64,000 bases of DNA, taken from NCBI GenBank assembly GCA_050692985.1, contig JBOGVZ010000077.1, positions 62,001-126,000 on the forward strand. Direction: 5' to 3'. A model generated the notes under the pieces. That model was not told the origin of the DNA. It searched no databases and saw only the letters and a list, made by a program, of their open reading frames with translations. Both the position numbers and the translations under genes were made by a program. This DNA comes from JBOGVZ01 sp050692985 (GTDB lineage: Bacteria > Actinomycetota > UBA4738 > CALAEC01). Shown one piece after another: positions 41,451 to 50,407 of the stretch. Within the stretch, counting starts at the first letter, position 1. Every line of letters begins with the position of its first letter.

Positions 41451-42691
41451 TCCCGGACCTGGCCGGTCCCGTAGACCACGAACTTGTACGTGGTCAGCTC
41501 GGGGAGGGCCATGGGGCCGCGGGCGTGGAGCTTCTGGGTCGAGATGCCGATCTCGGCGCCCATCCCGAACTCGGCACCGTCGGTGAACCGGGTGGAGGCG
41601 TTCACCATCACGGCGGCGGCATCGACCGCCTCCACGAAGCGCCGGGCCGCCTCGTAGTCCTCGGTGACGATGGCCTCGGTGTGCTGCGAACCGAACGTGT
41701 TGATGTGGTCCACCGCCTCCTCCAGCGATCCCACCACCCGACCGGCGATCTTGAGGTCGAGGAACTCCGCGCGGTACTCGTCCTCCCCGGCTGGCTGGAC
41801 GTCCTCGCCGCGGGCCCGGACCTCGTCGTCGCCGTACACCGTGACGCCGTGCTCGTGGAGGGAGGCCAGGGCCTTGGGCAGGAACGCGTCGGCCACCTCC
41901 CGGTGCACCAGGAACGACTCGGCCGCGTTGCACACCCCGGGGCGCTGGACCTTGGCGTTGACCAGGATCCGCAGGGCCTTCTCCAGGTCGGCCCGGGAGT
42001 CCACGTACACGTGGCAGTTGCCCACGCCGGTCTCGATCACCGGCACCTGCGACTCGCGGACCACGGTGTCGATGAGCTCCGCGCCGCCCCGGGGGATCAG
42101 CAGGTCGATCAGTCCGCGGGCCCGCATCATGTCGGTGGCGCTCTCCCGGGTGGGTGGGACGGCCTGGATCGTGCCCGGCGGCAGGCCCACGGCCTCCCCG
42201 GCGGCCTGGAGGATCTCCACCAGGACGGCGTTCGACCGCTCGGCGATCCGCGAGCCCCGCAGGAGGACGGCGTTGCCGGCCTTCACCGCCAGCCCGCCGG
42301 CGTCGGCGGTGACGTTCGGACGGCCCTCGTAGATGACCCCCACGACCCCGAGCGGGACCCGGACCTTCTCCACCCGCAGGCCGTTGGGCAGGGTCCATCC
42401 CTCGATGACCTCGCCCACGGGGTCCTTGAGCGCGGCCACCTGGCGGAGGCCGTCGGCCATCCCCCCGATCCGGCCCTCGTCCAGCCGCAGCCGGTCCATC
42501 ACCGCGGCGGTGACGCCGTCCCCCTCCGCCCGGGCGGTGTCCTCGGCATTGGCGGCCACGATCTCGGCGCTTCGGGCTACCAAGGCGTCGGCCATGGCCA
42601 CCAGGGCAGCCTTCTTCACGGCCTGCGTCGTGGAGGCCAGGGCCGCCGCGGCCGCGCGGGCCGGGCCGGCCAGGGGCTGGAGCGCGCTCAT
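41447..42691 (-). CDS. proA: Gamma-glutamyl phosphate reductase
   Basis: 414 residues. The aldehyde-dehydrogenase-like fold has VGVIYEGRPNVTADAGGLA, the catalytic Cys in QRPGVCNAAESFLVH and the C-terminal ASTRFTDGAEFGMGAEIGIST. It reduces glutamyl-5-phosphate to the semialdehyde in proline synthesis. It overlaps proB by 4 bases upstream and the DinB gene by 4 bases downstream. Confidence 0.97.
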   Translation of the reverse strand: MSALQPLAGPARAAAAALASTTQAVKKAALVAMADALVARSAEIVAANAEDTARAEGDGVTAAVMDRLRLDEGRIGGMADGLRQVAALKDPVGEVIEGWTLPNGLRVEKVRVPLGVVGVIYEGRPNVTADAGGLAVKAGNAVLLRGSRIAERSNAVLVEILQAAGEAVGLPPGTIQAVPPTRESATDMMRARGLIDLLIPRGGAELIDTVVRESQVPVIETGVGNCHVYVDSRADLEKALRILVNAKVQRPGVCNAAESFLVHREVADAFLPKALASLHEHGVTVYGDDEVRARGEDVQPAGEDEYRAEFLDLKIAGRVVGSLEEAVDHINTFGSQHTEAIVTEDYEAARRFVEAVDAAAVMVNASTRFTDGAEFGMGAEIGISTQKLHARGPMALPELTTYKFVVYGTGQVRE

Positions 42692-43800
42692 GATTCCATC
42701 ACCACCAGCTCGTCCCTGTGGATCACTTCCCTATCGTACGGCCCCCCCGGGAGCGAGGCGAGGTCCCTGCTGGTCCGGCCCGCCAGGGTCGGCAGCTGCT
42801 CGCTCGAGTAGTTGGCGATGCCCCGGGCGAACGGCCGTCCCGCCGGACCGGCCACCTCCACCGGGTCGCCGGCCGCGAAGTCACCCTCCACGCCGGTCAC
42901 CCCGGCCGCCAGCAGGCTCCGGCCGTCCTCCCGGACGGCCCGCTCGGCCCCGCCGTCGACCACGATCCGCCCCCTGATGCCGCTGGCGAAGGCGATCCAC
43001 GCCTTGCGGGCCCGCTTCCGCCCCCCTCGGGGCGGGAGCCACGTCCCCAGCTCCTCCCCGGCCAGGATGCGAGCCAGCACGTCGCGGCGGCGAGCCGAGG
43101 CCACCACCACCCCGATCCCCCCGGCGGTGGCGATGCCCGCGGCCTCCAGCTTGCTGGCCATGCCACCCAGCCCCATCCGGGAGCGCGGCCCGGTGGCCCG
43201 CACCGCTTCCAGCTCGGTCACCTCGGCCAGGAGCGTTGCCCGGCCCAGGCGGGGGTCCCGGTCGTGGATGCCCTCCACGTCCGACAGCAGCACCAGCAGG
43301 TCGGCGTTCGTCATCACCGCCACCAGCGCGGCCAGCCGGTCGTTGTCGCCGAAGCGGATCTCGTCGGTGGCCACGGTGTCGTTCTCGTTGACCACGGGTA
43401 CGGCCCCCTTGGCCAGCAGCCGCTCCAGGGTGTTGCGGGCGTTGACGAACTGGCGGCGGCGCACCACGTCCTCGTAGGTCAGCAGCACCTGGGCCGCCAC
43501 CAGGCCCCGGGCGGCGAACAGGCGGGCGTACTCGGCCATCAGCCGCCCCTGGCCCACCGCGGCCGCGGCCTGGAGCGTGGGCATGTCCCGCGGCCGGCGT
43601 GGCAGGCCCAGCGGCTCCAGCCCCGAGGCGATGGCGCCCGACGACACCAGCACGCACGACCGCCCGCCGTCCACGACGCCGGCCACGTCGCGCACGACCT
43701 TGGCCATTTTCCGCCGCGAGACCATGCCCCGGTCGTCCACCAGGCTGGTCGAGCCCACCTTGACCACCACCCCCCGCACCGCCAGCAGCCGCCGCGTCAT
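42688..43800 (-). CDS. proB: Glutamate 5-kinase
   Basis: 370 residues. The amino-acid kinase domain has VVVKVGSTSLVD, VSSGAIASGLEPLGL and VNENDTVATDEIRFGDND; a C-terminal PUA domain follows from about residue 275. It phosphorylates glutamate in the first step of proline synthesis. ATG 43800 is 5 bases after the obg stop. Confidence 0.96.
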   Translation of the reverse strand: MTRRLLAVRGVVVKVGSTSLVDDRGMVSRRKMAKVVRDVAGVVDGGRSCVLVSSGAIASGLEPLGLPRRPRDMPTLQAAAAVGQGRLMAEYARLFAARGLVAAQVLLTYEDVVRRRQFVNARNTLERLLAKGAVPVVNENDTVATDEIRFGDNDRLAALVAVMTNADLLVLLSDVEGIHDRDPRLGRATLLAEVTELEAVRATGPRSRMGLGGMASKLEAAGIATAGGIGVVVASARRRDVLARILAGEELGTWLPPRGGRKRARKAWIAFASGIRGRIVVDGGAERAVREDGRSLLAAGVTGVEGDFAAGDPVEVAGPAGRPFARGIANYSSEQLPTLAGRTSRDLASLPGGPYDREVIHRDELVVMES

Positions 43801-43805
43801 GGGGA

Positions 43806-45050
43806 TCAATCCCCCTCTGGGAGGAACTCGAAGGCCCGGCCGGCGATCGTGACCTCGTCGCCGCGGCGGGCGCCCACCTCGGCCAGGCGCTTCTCCACCC
43901 CGGCCTTGCGCAGGCGGTCCTGGAGCCGGACCACCTGGCGGGGGTCCTCCAGGTCGGTCTCGGTCACCCACCGCTCCACCGCCCGGCCCAGGACCTCGAA
44001 CCGGTCCCCGGCCCGGCGCACCGTGAACGGCTCCCGGCCCGGCCGCAGCACCACGTGAGGACGCCGGGGCTGCGCCTCGGCGTCCGCCTGCTCCGACAGC
44101 CGGGCCGCCAGCGCGTCGATCCCCTCGCCGGTCACCCCGGAGACCACCACCGTCTCACCTGCCCCTCGGAGGACCCCGGCTCGCCGGTCTCGCTCCGCCG
44201 CGTCGACGAGGTCGCTCTTCGTGGCCACCACCAGCCAGGGACGGGCGGCCAGGTCGGGGTCGTACGCCTCCACCTCCGCCCGAACGGTGGCCAGGTCCGC
44301 GACGGGGTCCTCACCGGCCAGGTCCACCACGCACGCCAGGGCCCGGCACCGGGAGACGTGCCTGAGGAACCGGTCCCCCAGCCCCTTGCCCCGGTGGGCC
44401 CCCTCGATCAGCCCGGGGACGTCGGCCACCACGAAGCGGCGGTCGCCCTGGGCCACACCGAGGTTCGGAGTGATCGTGGTGAAGGGGTAGTCCGCGACCT
44501 TGGGCCGGGCCGCGGTCAGCCGCGACAGCAGCGTGGACTTCCCGGCGTTCGGCAGGCCCACCAGCCCCACGTCCGCCACCAGCCGCAGCTCGACCTCCAG
44601 GCGGTGCTCCTCGCCCGGCTCGCCGCGCTCGGCGGTGCGCGGCGCTCGGTTCCGCTGGGAGGCGAACGCGGCGTTCCCCCGGCCGCCCCGGCCGCCCCGG
44701 GCCACCACGGCCCGCGCGCCCGTGCCGACCAGGTCGGCCACCAGCCCTCGCTCCTCCCGGACCACGGTGCCGTCGGGAACGGGGACCACCAGGTCCTGCC
44801 CGTCGGCGCCGTGGCGGTTGTTGCCCTGGCCGTGGGTGCCGTCCCCCGCGCGCAGGTGGGGGTTCCGGGCCAGCGCGGAGAGGTCGAACGCGTCCGAGGA
44901 GACCTCGAAGATCACGTCCCCGCCCCTGCCGCCGTTCCCGCCGTCGGGCCCGCCCATCGGCCGGAACTTCTCGCGGTGGAAGGACGCCGCGCCGTTGCCT
45001 CCGCTCCCGGCGCGGGCGAACACCACCGCCTCGTCGACGAATCCGCTCAT
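43806..45050 (-). CDS. obg: GTPase Obg/CgtA
   Basis: 414 residues. The Obg glycine-rich domain (residues 1-158) includes ARAGSGGNGAASFHREK and MGGPDGGNGGRGG; the GTPase domain has GLPNAGKSTLL, DVPGLIEGAHRGKGLG and ATKSDL; a C-terminal OCT domain (VLRPGREPFTVRR...) is present. It acts in 50S assembly and stress control. A TATACT box lies 16 bases before ATG 45050, giving a short leader. Confidence 0.97.
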   Translation of the reverse strand: MSGFVDEAVVFARAGSGGNGAASFHREKFRPMGGPDGGNGGRGGDVIFEVSSDAFDLSALARNPHLRAGDGTHGQGNNRHGADGQDLVVPVPDGTVVREERGLVADLVGTGARAVVARGGRGGRGNAAFASQRNRAPRTAERGEPGEEHRLEVELRLVADVGLVGLPNAGKSTLLSRLTAARPKVADYPFTTITPNLGVAQGDRRFVVADVPGLIEGAHRGKGLGDRFLRHVSRCRALACVVDLAGEDPVADLATVRAEVEAYDPDLAARPWLVVATKSDLVDAAERDRRAGVLRGAGETVVVSGVTGEGIDALAARLSEQADAEAQPRRPHVVLRPGREPFTVRRAGDRFEVLGRAVERWVTETDLEDPRQVVRLQDRLRKAGVEKRLAEVGARRGDEVTIAGRAFEFLPEGD

Positions 45051-45066
45051 CGGGGACCCCCGTGCG

Positions 45067-45072
45067 AGTATA
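45067..45072. promoter_or_regulatory. Shared -10 region between obg and the PH-like gene
   Basis: The minus strand reads TATACT toward obg. Overlapping bases on the plus strand read TATAGG or GAGTAT toward GTG 45079. Two divergent promoters therefore appear to share the same A+T patch in a 28-base gap. Confidence 0.45.
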
Positions 45073-45078
45073 GGTTCG

Positions 45079-45501
45079 GTGGCGCCCCCCCAGCCCCGGA
45101 CGGTGTGGATGGTCCGGCCCGGCCGGCCCCAGGCCGCCGAGGGCGTGCTCACGCTGGCCACCGACGCACTGGTCTTCGACGAGGACGCCGGACGGGAGCT
45201 GACGATGCCCCTGGGGCGGATCCGGGGCGCCCGCCGCCGCCCGGGGACCCCCCTGCTCGTCGTCCGCTACACCGATGAGAGCGGTCGCCACACCCACGCG
45301 TTCTTCTTCTTCATGCGGCCCCCACCGATCCCCACGGACGAGGAACGGCGGGCTCGCCGCCGGCCATTCGTGCCCAGCCGCAAGGGGCTGGATCGAAGCG
45401 CCTCGATCATGACCCTGCGGGCGGCCGCCAGCGAGGCCAAGCAGGAGATCAGGGCATGGGTGAGGGCGATCCGGGGCGCGGTGGGAGGAACGAGGGCCTG
45501 A
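45079..45501 (+). CDS. PH-like (bacterial pleckstrin-homology) domain protein
   Basis: 140 residues. TVWMVRPGRPQAAEGVLTLATDALVFDE and PLGRIRGARRRPGTPLLVVRY show the alternating strand pattern of bacterial PH domains, ending with a basic C-terminal helix (EAKQEIRAWVRAIRGA). Likely membrane-surface or partner binding; function unknown. The GTG at 45079 is chosen because A+T-rich -10-like bases end just before it. It is the only plus-strand gene between obg and rpmA, and its stop is 3 bases from that of rpmA. Confidence 0.65.
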   Translation: MAPPQPRTVWMVRPGRPQAAEGVLTLATDALVFDEDAGRELTMPLGRIRGARRRPGTPLLVVRYTDESGRHTHAFFFFMRPPPIPTDEERRARRRPFVPSRKGLDRSASIMTLRAAASEAKQEIRAWVRAIRGAVGGTRA

Positions 45502-45504
45502 GGA

Positions 45505-45756
45505 CTAGGCGGGGTCCACCGAGACGAGCTTCCGGCCGCCCGAGGCGTGGAACCGCACCGTGCCGGGCTGGAGGGCGAACAGGGTGTCGTCGCCGCCCCG
45601 CCGAACGCCAGCCCCCGGGTGGATCCGGGTCCCCCGCTGGCGCACGATGATGGAGCCGGCGTTCACGGTCTGGCCGCCGAACGCCTTCACCCCGAGCCGC
45701 TTGGACTCGCTGTCCCGGCCGTTCCGGGACGCCGCTGCACCCTTCTTGTGCGCCAT
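45505..45756 (-). CDS. rpmA: 50S ribosomal protein L27
   Basis: 83 residues. AHKKGAAASRNGRDSESKRLGVK is the universal L27 start, with RQRGTRIHPGAGVRRGGDDTLFAL following. Its N-terminus reaches the peptidyl-transferase centre. A TACCCT box lies 9 bases before the ATG, so besides read-through from rplU it may have its own near-leaderless transcript. Confidence 0.97.
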   Translation of the reverse strand: MAHKKGAAASRNGRDSESKRLGVKAFGGQTVNAGSIIVRQRGTRIHPGAGVRRGGDDTLFALQPGTVRFHASGGRKLVSVDPA

Positions 45757-45783
45757 GGTGGCCCCAGGGTAGCAGACGGACGG

Positions 45784-46335
45784 CTACTCGCCGCCGCCGG
45801 TGGGCTTGCGCGCCGTCGGTGGCTTCGTGGCCGCGGGCTTCTTGGCCGCCGCGGGCTTCTTGGCGGCCGCCGTCTGCTTGGCGGCGGGCTCCTTCGCCGA
45901 GGCCGGCTTCTTGGCGGCGGCCTTCTTGGCCGCGACGGGCTTCTTCGCCGAGGCCGGTCTCTTCGCCGCGGCCTTCTTCGGAGCCGGCTCCTCCTCGGCC
46001 GGCTCCTTGCGAGCCATGCGGTTCGGGGAGAGCCCGACCTCCTCCACCTCGAGCAGCGTGAGCATCTGGCGATGTCCCTGGGTACGGCGGTACCCGGACT
46101 TGGGGCGGTACTTGAACACCTTGAGCTTGTCGCCCTTCTTGTCGCCGAGGAGCTTGGCCACGACCTTGGCCTTGGCCAGGGCCTTGCCGTGGTGGGCCTT
46201 GCCGTCGTCGTCCACCACGACGAGGGGCTGGAACTCCACCGCGGAGCCCGGGTCGACGTGCATGAACTCCACCTCGATCACGTCGCCGGGCTTCACCCGC
46301 TCCTGCTTCCCTCCGACCCTGATCACGGCGTACAT
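45784..46335 (-). CDS. rplU: 50S ribosomal protein L21 with a long Lys/Ala/Pro tail
   Basis: 183 residues. Residues 1-103 are a normal L21 (MYAVIRVGGKQERVKPGDVI ... KYRPKSGYRRTQGHRQ). The remaining 80 residues are an extension of repeated AAKKPA/SAKKP units, like the C-terminal tail of histone H1 or of actinobacterial nucleoid proteins. The tail is basic and should bind RNA without fixed structure. ATG 46335 follows the rne stop by 9 bases. Confidence 0.95.
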   Translation of the reverse strand: MYAVIRVGGKQERVKPGDVIEVEFMHVDPGSAVEFQPLVVVDDDGKAHHGKALAKAKVVAKLLGDKKGDKLKVFKYRPKSGYRRTQGHRQMLTLLEVEEVGLSPNRMARKEPAEEEPAPKKAAAKRPASAKKPVAAKKAAAKKPASAKEPAAKQTAAAKKPAAAKKPAATKPPTARKPTGGGE

Positions 46336-46344
46336 CCGCTCTCC

Positions 46345-48315
46345 TTAGCTCTCGTGGGTCAGCAAGATACCCCGGCCTTCGCACGTGGGGCACGGCTCAG
46401 AGAACGCCTCCAGCAGCCCCGCCGAGACCTTCTTGCGGGTCATCTCCAGGAGCCCCAGGGCCGTGATGTCGAACACCTGGGACCGGGTCTTGTCGTGGGC
46501 CAGCTCCTCGCGCAGGGTCTGGACCACCTTCTCCCGGTTGCCGGCAAGCATCATGTCGATGAAGTCGATGACGATGATCCCGCCGATGTCCCGCAGACGG
46601 AGCTGGCGGGGGATCTCCCGGGCGGCCTCCAGGTTCGTGGCCGTCACGGTCTGCTCCAGGTTCGTCCTCCCCACGGCCTTCCCGGTGTTCACGTCGATCA
46701 CGGTCATGGCTTCGGTGCGGTCGATCACCAGGTAGCCACCCGAGGGGAGCCACACCTTGCGCTCCAGGGCCTTGTGGATCTGCTCTGAGACGTGGAAGGC
46801 CTCGAACAGCGGCAGCTTGTCTTCGTAGAACCGGAGGCGGTCGAGCAGGTCGGGCGCCACCTCCTTGAGGTAGTCGGCCACGCGATCGTGAAGGTCCTGG
46901 GAGTCGGTGACGATCTGCTGGAACTCCGCGGGCGAGAACACGTCACGCACCACCCGCTCGGCCAGCTCGGGCTCCTCGTACAGGGCCTTGGGCGGCTTGG
47001 CCCGGCGCGACTTCCGCTTGATCGATTCCCACGCCTTCTTCAGACGCTCCAGGTCGGCCTCGAGCTCCTGCTCGCTGGCCGCCTCGGCCGCGGTGCGGAC
47101 GATCACGCCCGCCTCGGAGGGCCGGATCCGCTTGATGATCTTGCGGAGCCGTTCGCGCTCGGGGTCGGGGAGCCTTCGGCTGATCCCTGAGGCACCGCCG
47201 TCGGGCACGTACACCAGGTATCGGCCGGGCAGGCTGATCTGGGCGGTGAGCCGGGCCCCCTTGCCCCGCAGGGGATCCTTGGTCACCTGGACCAGCACGG
47301 ACTGGCCGGGCTTGAGGACGGACTCGATCCGGCGCTCGCCCGCCTCCACGTCCTCGTCGTAGGACACCTCACCGGCATACAGCACCGCGTTGCGGCCACG
47401 CCCCACGTCGACGAACGCCGCCTCCATCCCGGGGAGGACGTTCTGCACCCGCCCCACGTAGATGTTGCCCGCCATCGACTGGGCGCCGGACCGGCTCACG
47501 TAGTGCTCGACCAGCTCCCGTCCTTCCAGCACCACGATCTGGAGCCGGCCGTGGTCCTCGGTCATCAGCATGGTCTTCTCGGTGCGGCGCTGGACCTGCA
47601 CCACCGGTTGCCGGCGGCGGCGATCGGCGGCCCCCCGGCGGGCCGTACGGGAGGTCCTGGTTGGGGCCGCGGCCGCCCGGGCCGCCTCCCCGGCAGGCTT
47701 GCGGTCGGCCCGGCGCCGGGACGGGCCACCGTCCCCCCCCGGCTTGGCGGTGGCGGGCTCGGCCTGGGCCGAGGCCGACGGCTTGCGGCGGCGGCGGCGA
47801 CCCCCGGTGGCCGTGGTCCCCTTCTCCGTGGGGCCGTTCCCACCGCCCTCCGGCTGCCGCTGCTCCGGGGTGGCCGGGGTCTCCTCGGGGGCCTGCCCCT
47901 GGGCGTCTGCCCCCGGCTGGGACGGCTGGCGGGGACGTCCCCGGCCCCGGGATCCCCGGCGGGTCCGGGACCGCTGGGCGGGCTTGGCCGCCCCGCCGTC
48001 GGGGGTCCCCTCCGGCTCCTCGGCGCCCTTCACCGCACCGGACCCGCCCCGCTCCGGGGCCTGCTTGGCGGCGGCCGGCCGCCTGCGCGAGCGGGACCTC
48101 TGCTGGCCGGGCCGGGCAGGGGCGCCCTCAGCCTCGGCCGGTGCCTGGCCCTTCTCCGCGGGCCTGGACTGCTCCTCGGTTCCCGAGGGCTTCGCCTGGG
48201 CTCCGCCTCGTCCGCGGCCCCGGCCCCCCCGCCGGCGACGCCGGGGACGGGGACGGGCTTCCGCGGACGACTCCTGTCCGGCGCTCACCGCCGGATCCAC
48301 AGCTTCTTCCGTCAT
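46345..48315 (-). CDS. rne: Ribonuclease E/G with a basic N-terminal extension
   Basis: 656 residues. Residues 1-255 are a disordered Arg/Gly/Pro/Ala-rich extension with RRRRR and RG clusters. The catalytic core follows: S1 domain (AGNIYVGRVQNVLPGMEAAFVDVG), DNase-like domain with DVNTGKAVG and IDFIDM (the metal Asp), and the zinc-link CPTCEGRG. It processes rRNA and starts mRNA decay. The ATG has AAGGA upstream and the 264-base leader carries two strong hairpins. It is followed by rplU and rpmA, as in other actinobacteria. Confidence 0.95.
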   Translation of the reverse strand: MTEEAVDPAVSAGQESSAEARPRPRRRRRGGRGRGRGGAQAKPSGTEEQSRPAEKGQAPAEAEGAPARPGQQRSRSRRRPAAAKQAPERGGSGAVKGAEEPEGTPDGGAAKPAQRSRTRRGSRGRGRPRQPSQPGADAQGQAPEETPATPEQRQPEGGGNGPTEKGTTATGGRRRRRKPSASAQAEPATAKPGGDGGPSRRRADRKPAGEAARAAAAPTRTSRTARRGAADRRRRQPVVQVQRRTEKTMLMTEDHGRLQIVVLEGRELVEHYVSRSGAQSMAGNIYVGRVQNVLPGMEAAFVDVGRGRNAVLYAGEVSYDEDVEAGERRIESVLKPGQSVLVQVTKDPLRGKGARLTAQISLPGRYLVYVPDGGASGISRRLPDPERERLRKIIKRIRPSEAGVIVRTAAEAASEQELEADLERLKKAWESIKRKSRRAKPPKALYEEPELAERVVRDVFSPAEFQQIVTDSQDLHDRVADYLKEVAPDLLDRLRFYEDKLPLFEAFHVSEQIHKALERKVWLPSGGYLVIDRTEAMTVIDVNTGKAVGRTNLEQTVTATNLEAAREIPRQLRLRDIGGIIVIDFIDMMLAGNREKVVQTLREELAHDKTRSQVFDITALGLLEMTRKKVSAGLLEAFSEPCPTCEGRGILLTHES

Positions 48316-48335
48316 GCCACGTTCCTTTCCACTCC

Positions 48336-48352
48336 GGGAGCCTCAGGCTCCC
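48336..48352 (-). promoter_or_regulatory. Leader hairpin 1 of rne, next to the Shine-Dalgarno
   Basis: GGGAGCC-TCA-GGCTCCC, a perfect 7-bp stem ending 20 bases before the rne ATG and directly upstream of its AAGGA. No U-tract follows. It could affect ribosome access or be an RNase E target. Confidence 0.55.
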
Positions 48353-48377
48353 CACCGGCCGGCGGGCGAGGCCGCAC

Positions 48378-48396
48378 GCGTCGCGCAACGCGACGC
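48378..48396 (-). promoter_or_regulatory. Leader hairpin 2 of rne
   Basis: GCGTCGCG-N3-CGCGACGC, a perfect 8-bp stem in the 264-base gap between rodA and rne, about 60 bases before the rne start. The rest of 48316-48579 has no open reading frame I would call. Confidence 0.55.
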
Positions 48397-48579
48397 GGGC
48401 CTCTGCCGCCAGGGCCGGAACGTTTTCCGAAGGGACCCGCACGTGGGGCCCCATGAGTCGAGCGATCACCGATTTCCCTTCCGTCCTGGGAGACGGCAGG
48501 CCCCCGGGGAGGGGTGCCGATACGCCGAGACGCTTCCGAACCAGCATAGCAGGGACGGCGTCCGACTCTCGGAAGGCGG

Positions 48580-49737
48580 CTATTTGAACCGCCGCATGTG
48601 CACGTTCAGGATCAGCCCCACCGCTACGAAGTTCACGAGCAGCGAGGTCCCCCCGTAGGAGACGAACGGCAGGGGGATCCCGGTGATCGGCATGATCCCC
48701 ACAGTCATGCCCACGTTCACGAAGATCTGAAATGCGATCATCACCGTCAATCCGGACGCGAGGAGCGTCCCGAAGGCGTCCTTCGACAGCATCGCCGCCC
48801 GGAACCCCCGCCAGGCGATGGTGGCGTACAGGCCCAGCAGGAGCATGGCCCCCAGGAACCCCAGCTCCTCCCCCACCACGGTGAAGACGAAGTCGGTGTG
48901 CTGCTCGGGCACGAAGTCGAGGTTCGTCTGGGTGCCGTGGAGATACCCCTTCCCCGTCAGGCCCCCCGCCCCGATGGCGATCTCCGCCTGGGCCTTGTTG
49001 TACCCGGCCCGCAGGGGGTCGGAGCTGGGGTCGGCGAACGCCGTCAGCCGGTCGATCTGGTACTGCTTCACGATCCCCAGTTGGAAGGCCACCACGATGG
49101 CCACCAGGGCCACCACCACCAGGGCCCCCAGGTGGCGGGCCCGCGCTCCCCCCACCACCAGGATCCCGATCAGGATCGCCGCGAACACCAGCATCGTGCC
49201 CACGTCGGGCTGGACGAAGATCAGCACCATGGGCCCCACGGCCAGGGCCGCCGAGCGCCACACGTGCTCGAGCCGGATCCCCCCCCGGATCTCGGACAGG
49301 TACGCGGCCATGGCCGCGGTCACCGACAGCTTGGCCACCTCCGAGGGCTGGAACTGGAAGCCGAACAGCGTGATCCACCGCTGGGCCCCCGCCGTCTCCG
49401 ACCCCAGAGGGGTGAGCACCACGAGCAGCAGCAGCACCACGACCCCATAGGCGATCCCCGCGTACACCTTGACCAGCCGGTAGTCGAACGAGGCCGTCAG
49501 GGCCATGGCGATCAGGCCGAGCATGACGAACGCCAGCTGCTTCTTGAGGAAGAAGAACCCGTCCTCGCCCAGGGCCTCCAGGCTCTGGTGGGTGGCCGAG
49601 TAGACGACGAACAGCCCGTAGACGGCCAGGGCCACCGTGGCCACGATCAGGGTGGGGTCGAGGTGCCGGAAGGCCGCTCGCTCCCGGCCGACCCACCGCC
49701 CCCCAAACGGACGCTCGAAAGCGGAGCTTCTAGCCAT
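48580..49737 (-). CDS. rodA: Peptidoglycan glycosyltransferase RodA (SEDS family)
   Basis: 385 residues with ten membrane segments. FQPSEVAKLSVT, the loop IAIGAGGLTGKGY, HTDFVFTVVGEELGF and the end GIPLPFVSYGGTSLLVN are SEDS hallmarks. RodA polymerises glycan strands for cell elongation with its partner PBP2. The gene follows the RTX cassette rather than mrdA directly, which is where it normally sits. Confidence 0.96.
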   Translation of the reverse strand: MARSSAFERPFGGRWVGRERAAFRHLDPTLIVATVALAVYGLFVVYSATHQSLEALGEDGFFFLKKQLAFVMLGLIAMALTASFDYRLVKVYAGIAYGVVVLLLLVVLTPLGSETAGAQRWITLFGFQFQPSEVAKLSVTAAMAAYLSEIRGGIRLEHVWRSAALAVGPMVLIFVQPDVGTMLVFAAILIGILVVGGARARHLGALVVVALVAIVVAFQLGIVKQYQIDRLTAFADPSSDPLRAGYNKAQAEIAIGAGGLTGKGYLHGTQTNLDFVPEQHTDFVFTVVGEELGFLGAMLLLGLYATIAWRGFRAAMLSKDAFGTLLASGLTVMIAFQIFVNVGMTVGIMPITGIPLPFVSYGGTSLLVNFVAVGLILNVHMRRFK

Positions 49738-49868
49738 CGAGCCCCCGCTAGCGCTCAGGAGACGAATCAGTTCCGTGAACGCTGTGGCTTGTTGGGTCCC
49801 CCGAGCCAGCTGTGAGGACAGATTCCGCGCTGGCTGACCTCAGCAATCGATCACCCTGTCGCCAAGCT

Positions 49869-50303
49869 TCACGTAGCCTCGCACCAAACCGTCCCCTCGG
49901 GAACATGGCTATGCGTTTCGAATCCGGCAATGTCATCGTCCTGAAAGCCATTCCCGTGACAGTGGAACAGCTCATCGTCTCCAGCGTTTCCCCGAAGATA
50001 GTCGACGCCGGGTCCGTCCGCGATGAAGTCGTCGCCTGGACCACCAATCATGGTGTCGCGTCCCAGCGAGCCAATCATGAAATCAGCATGGTCTTCACCG
50101 CGAAGGGTGTCCCCACCTTGCAGTCCATACAGCTCGTCCTTTCCACCGTCCCCGACGAGCAGGTCCGCTCCCTCCTCGCCAACACCGACATCAATGTCGC
50201 CACCTAGGTGGACTGTGTCAGCGCCCCGATTTGCGTCAACACACTGCTGCCCCGCCCCATAGCTGGCGGTGTCATCTCCATCCGTAAGGTGAATCACTTG
50301 CAT
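49869..50303 (-). CDS. RTX-type calcium-binding repeat protein (main part, signal peptide in another frame)
   Basis: 144 residues from ATG 50303. At least five RTX nonapeptides are visible (GADLLVGDGG, GGDTLRGED, GRDTMIGGPGDDFIADG, GVDYLRGNAGDDELF), forming a Ca2+ beta-roll. The stretch has clearly lower G+C than its neighbours. ATG 50303 has no good Shine-Dalgarno, and a signal peptide ORF with a strong one ends 10 bases inside this gene in another frame. One base gained or lost near 50297-50310 would join them, so this is either a recent frameshift or a coupled pair. It interrupts mrdA-rodA. Confidence 0.75.
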   Translation of the reverse strand: MQVIHLTDGDDTASYGAGQQCVDANRGADTVHLGGDIDVGVGEEGADLLVGDGGKDELYGLQGGDTLRGEDHADFMIGSLGRDTMIGGPGDDFIADGPGVDYLRGNAGDDELFHCHGNGFQDDDIAGFETHSHVPEGTVWCEAT

Positions 50304-50407
50304 ACCGCTCTCACAGTATTTGCTGCGTGATCAGCTTCTGCTGGAAGAAAGGTGCCGAGAAAGAGCAGCAGGCCTGTTCCCAGTGTCCAACCGTGGCCTC
50401 CACGCAT
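50294..50407 (-). CDS. Signal-peptide ORF out of frame with the RTX protein
   Basis: 37 codons starting at ATG 50407 with a strong GAGGAGGGG Shine-Dalgarno. It encodes a textbook signal peptide: GLLLFLGTFLPAEA then cleavage, followed by DHAANTVRAVCK and stop. The stop overlaps the start of the RTX ORF by 10 bases. With the promoter at 50445-50473 this looks like the original start of the RTX gene. Confidence 0.6.
   Translation of the reverse strand: MRGGHGWTLGTGLLLFLGTFLPAEADHAANTVRAVCK

Noticed and set aside
48337..48396. Rho-independent terminator for rodA
   Set aside because: The hairpins have no U-tract and lie more than 180 bases past rodA, close to the rne ribosome site; a leader role fits better.
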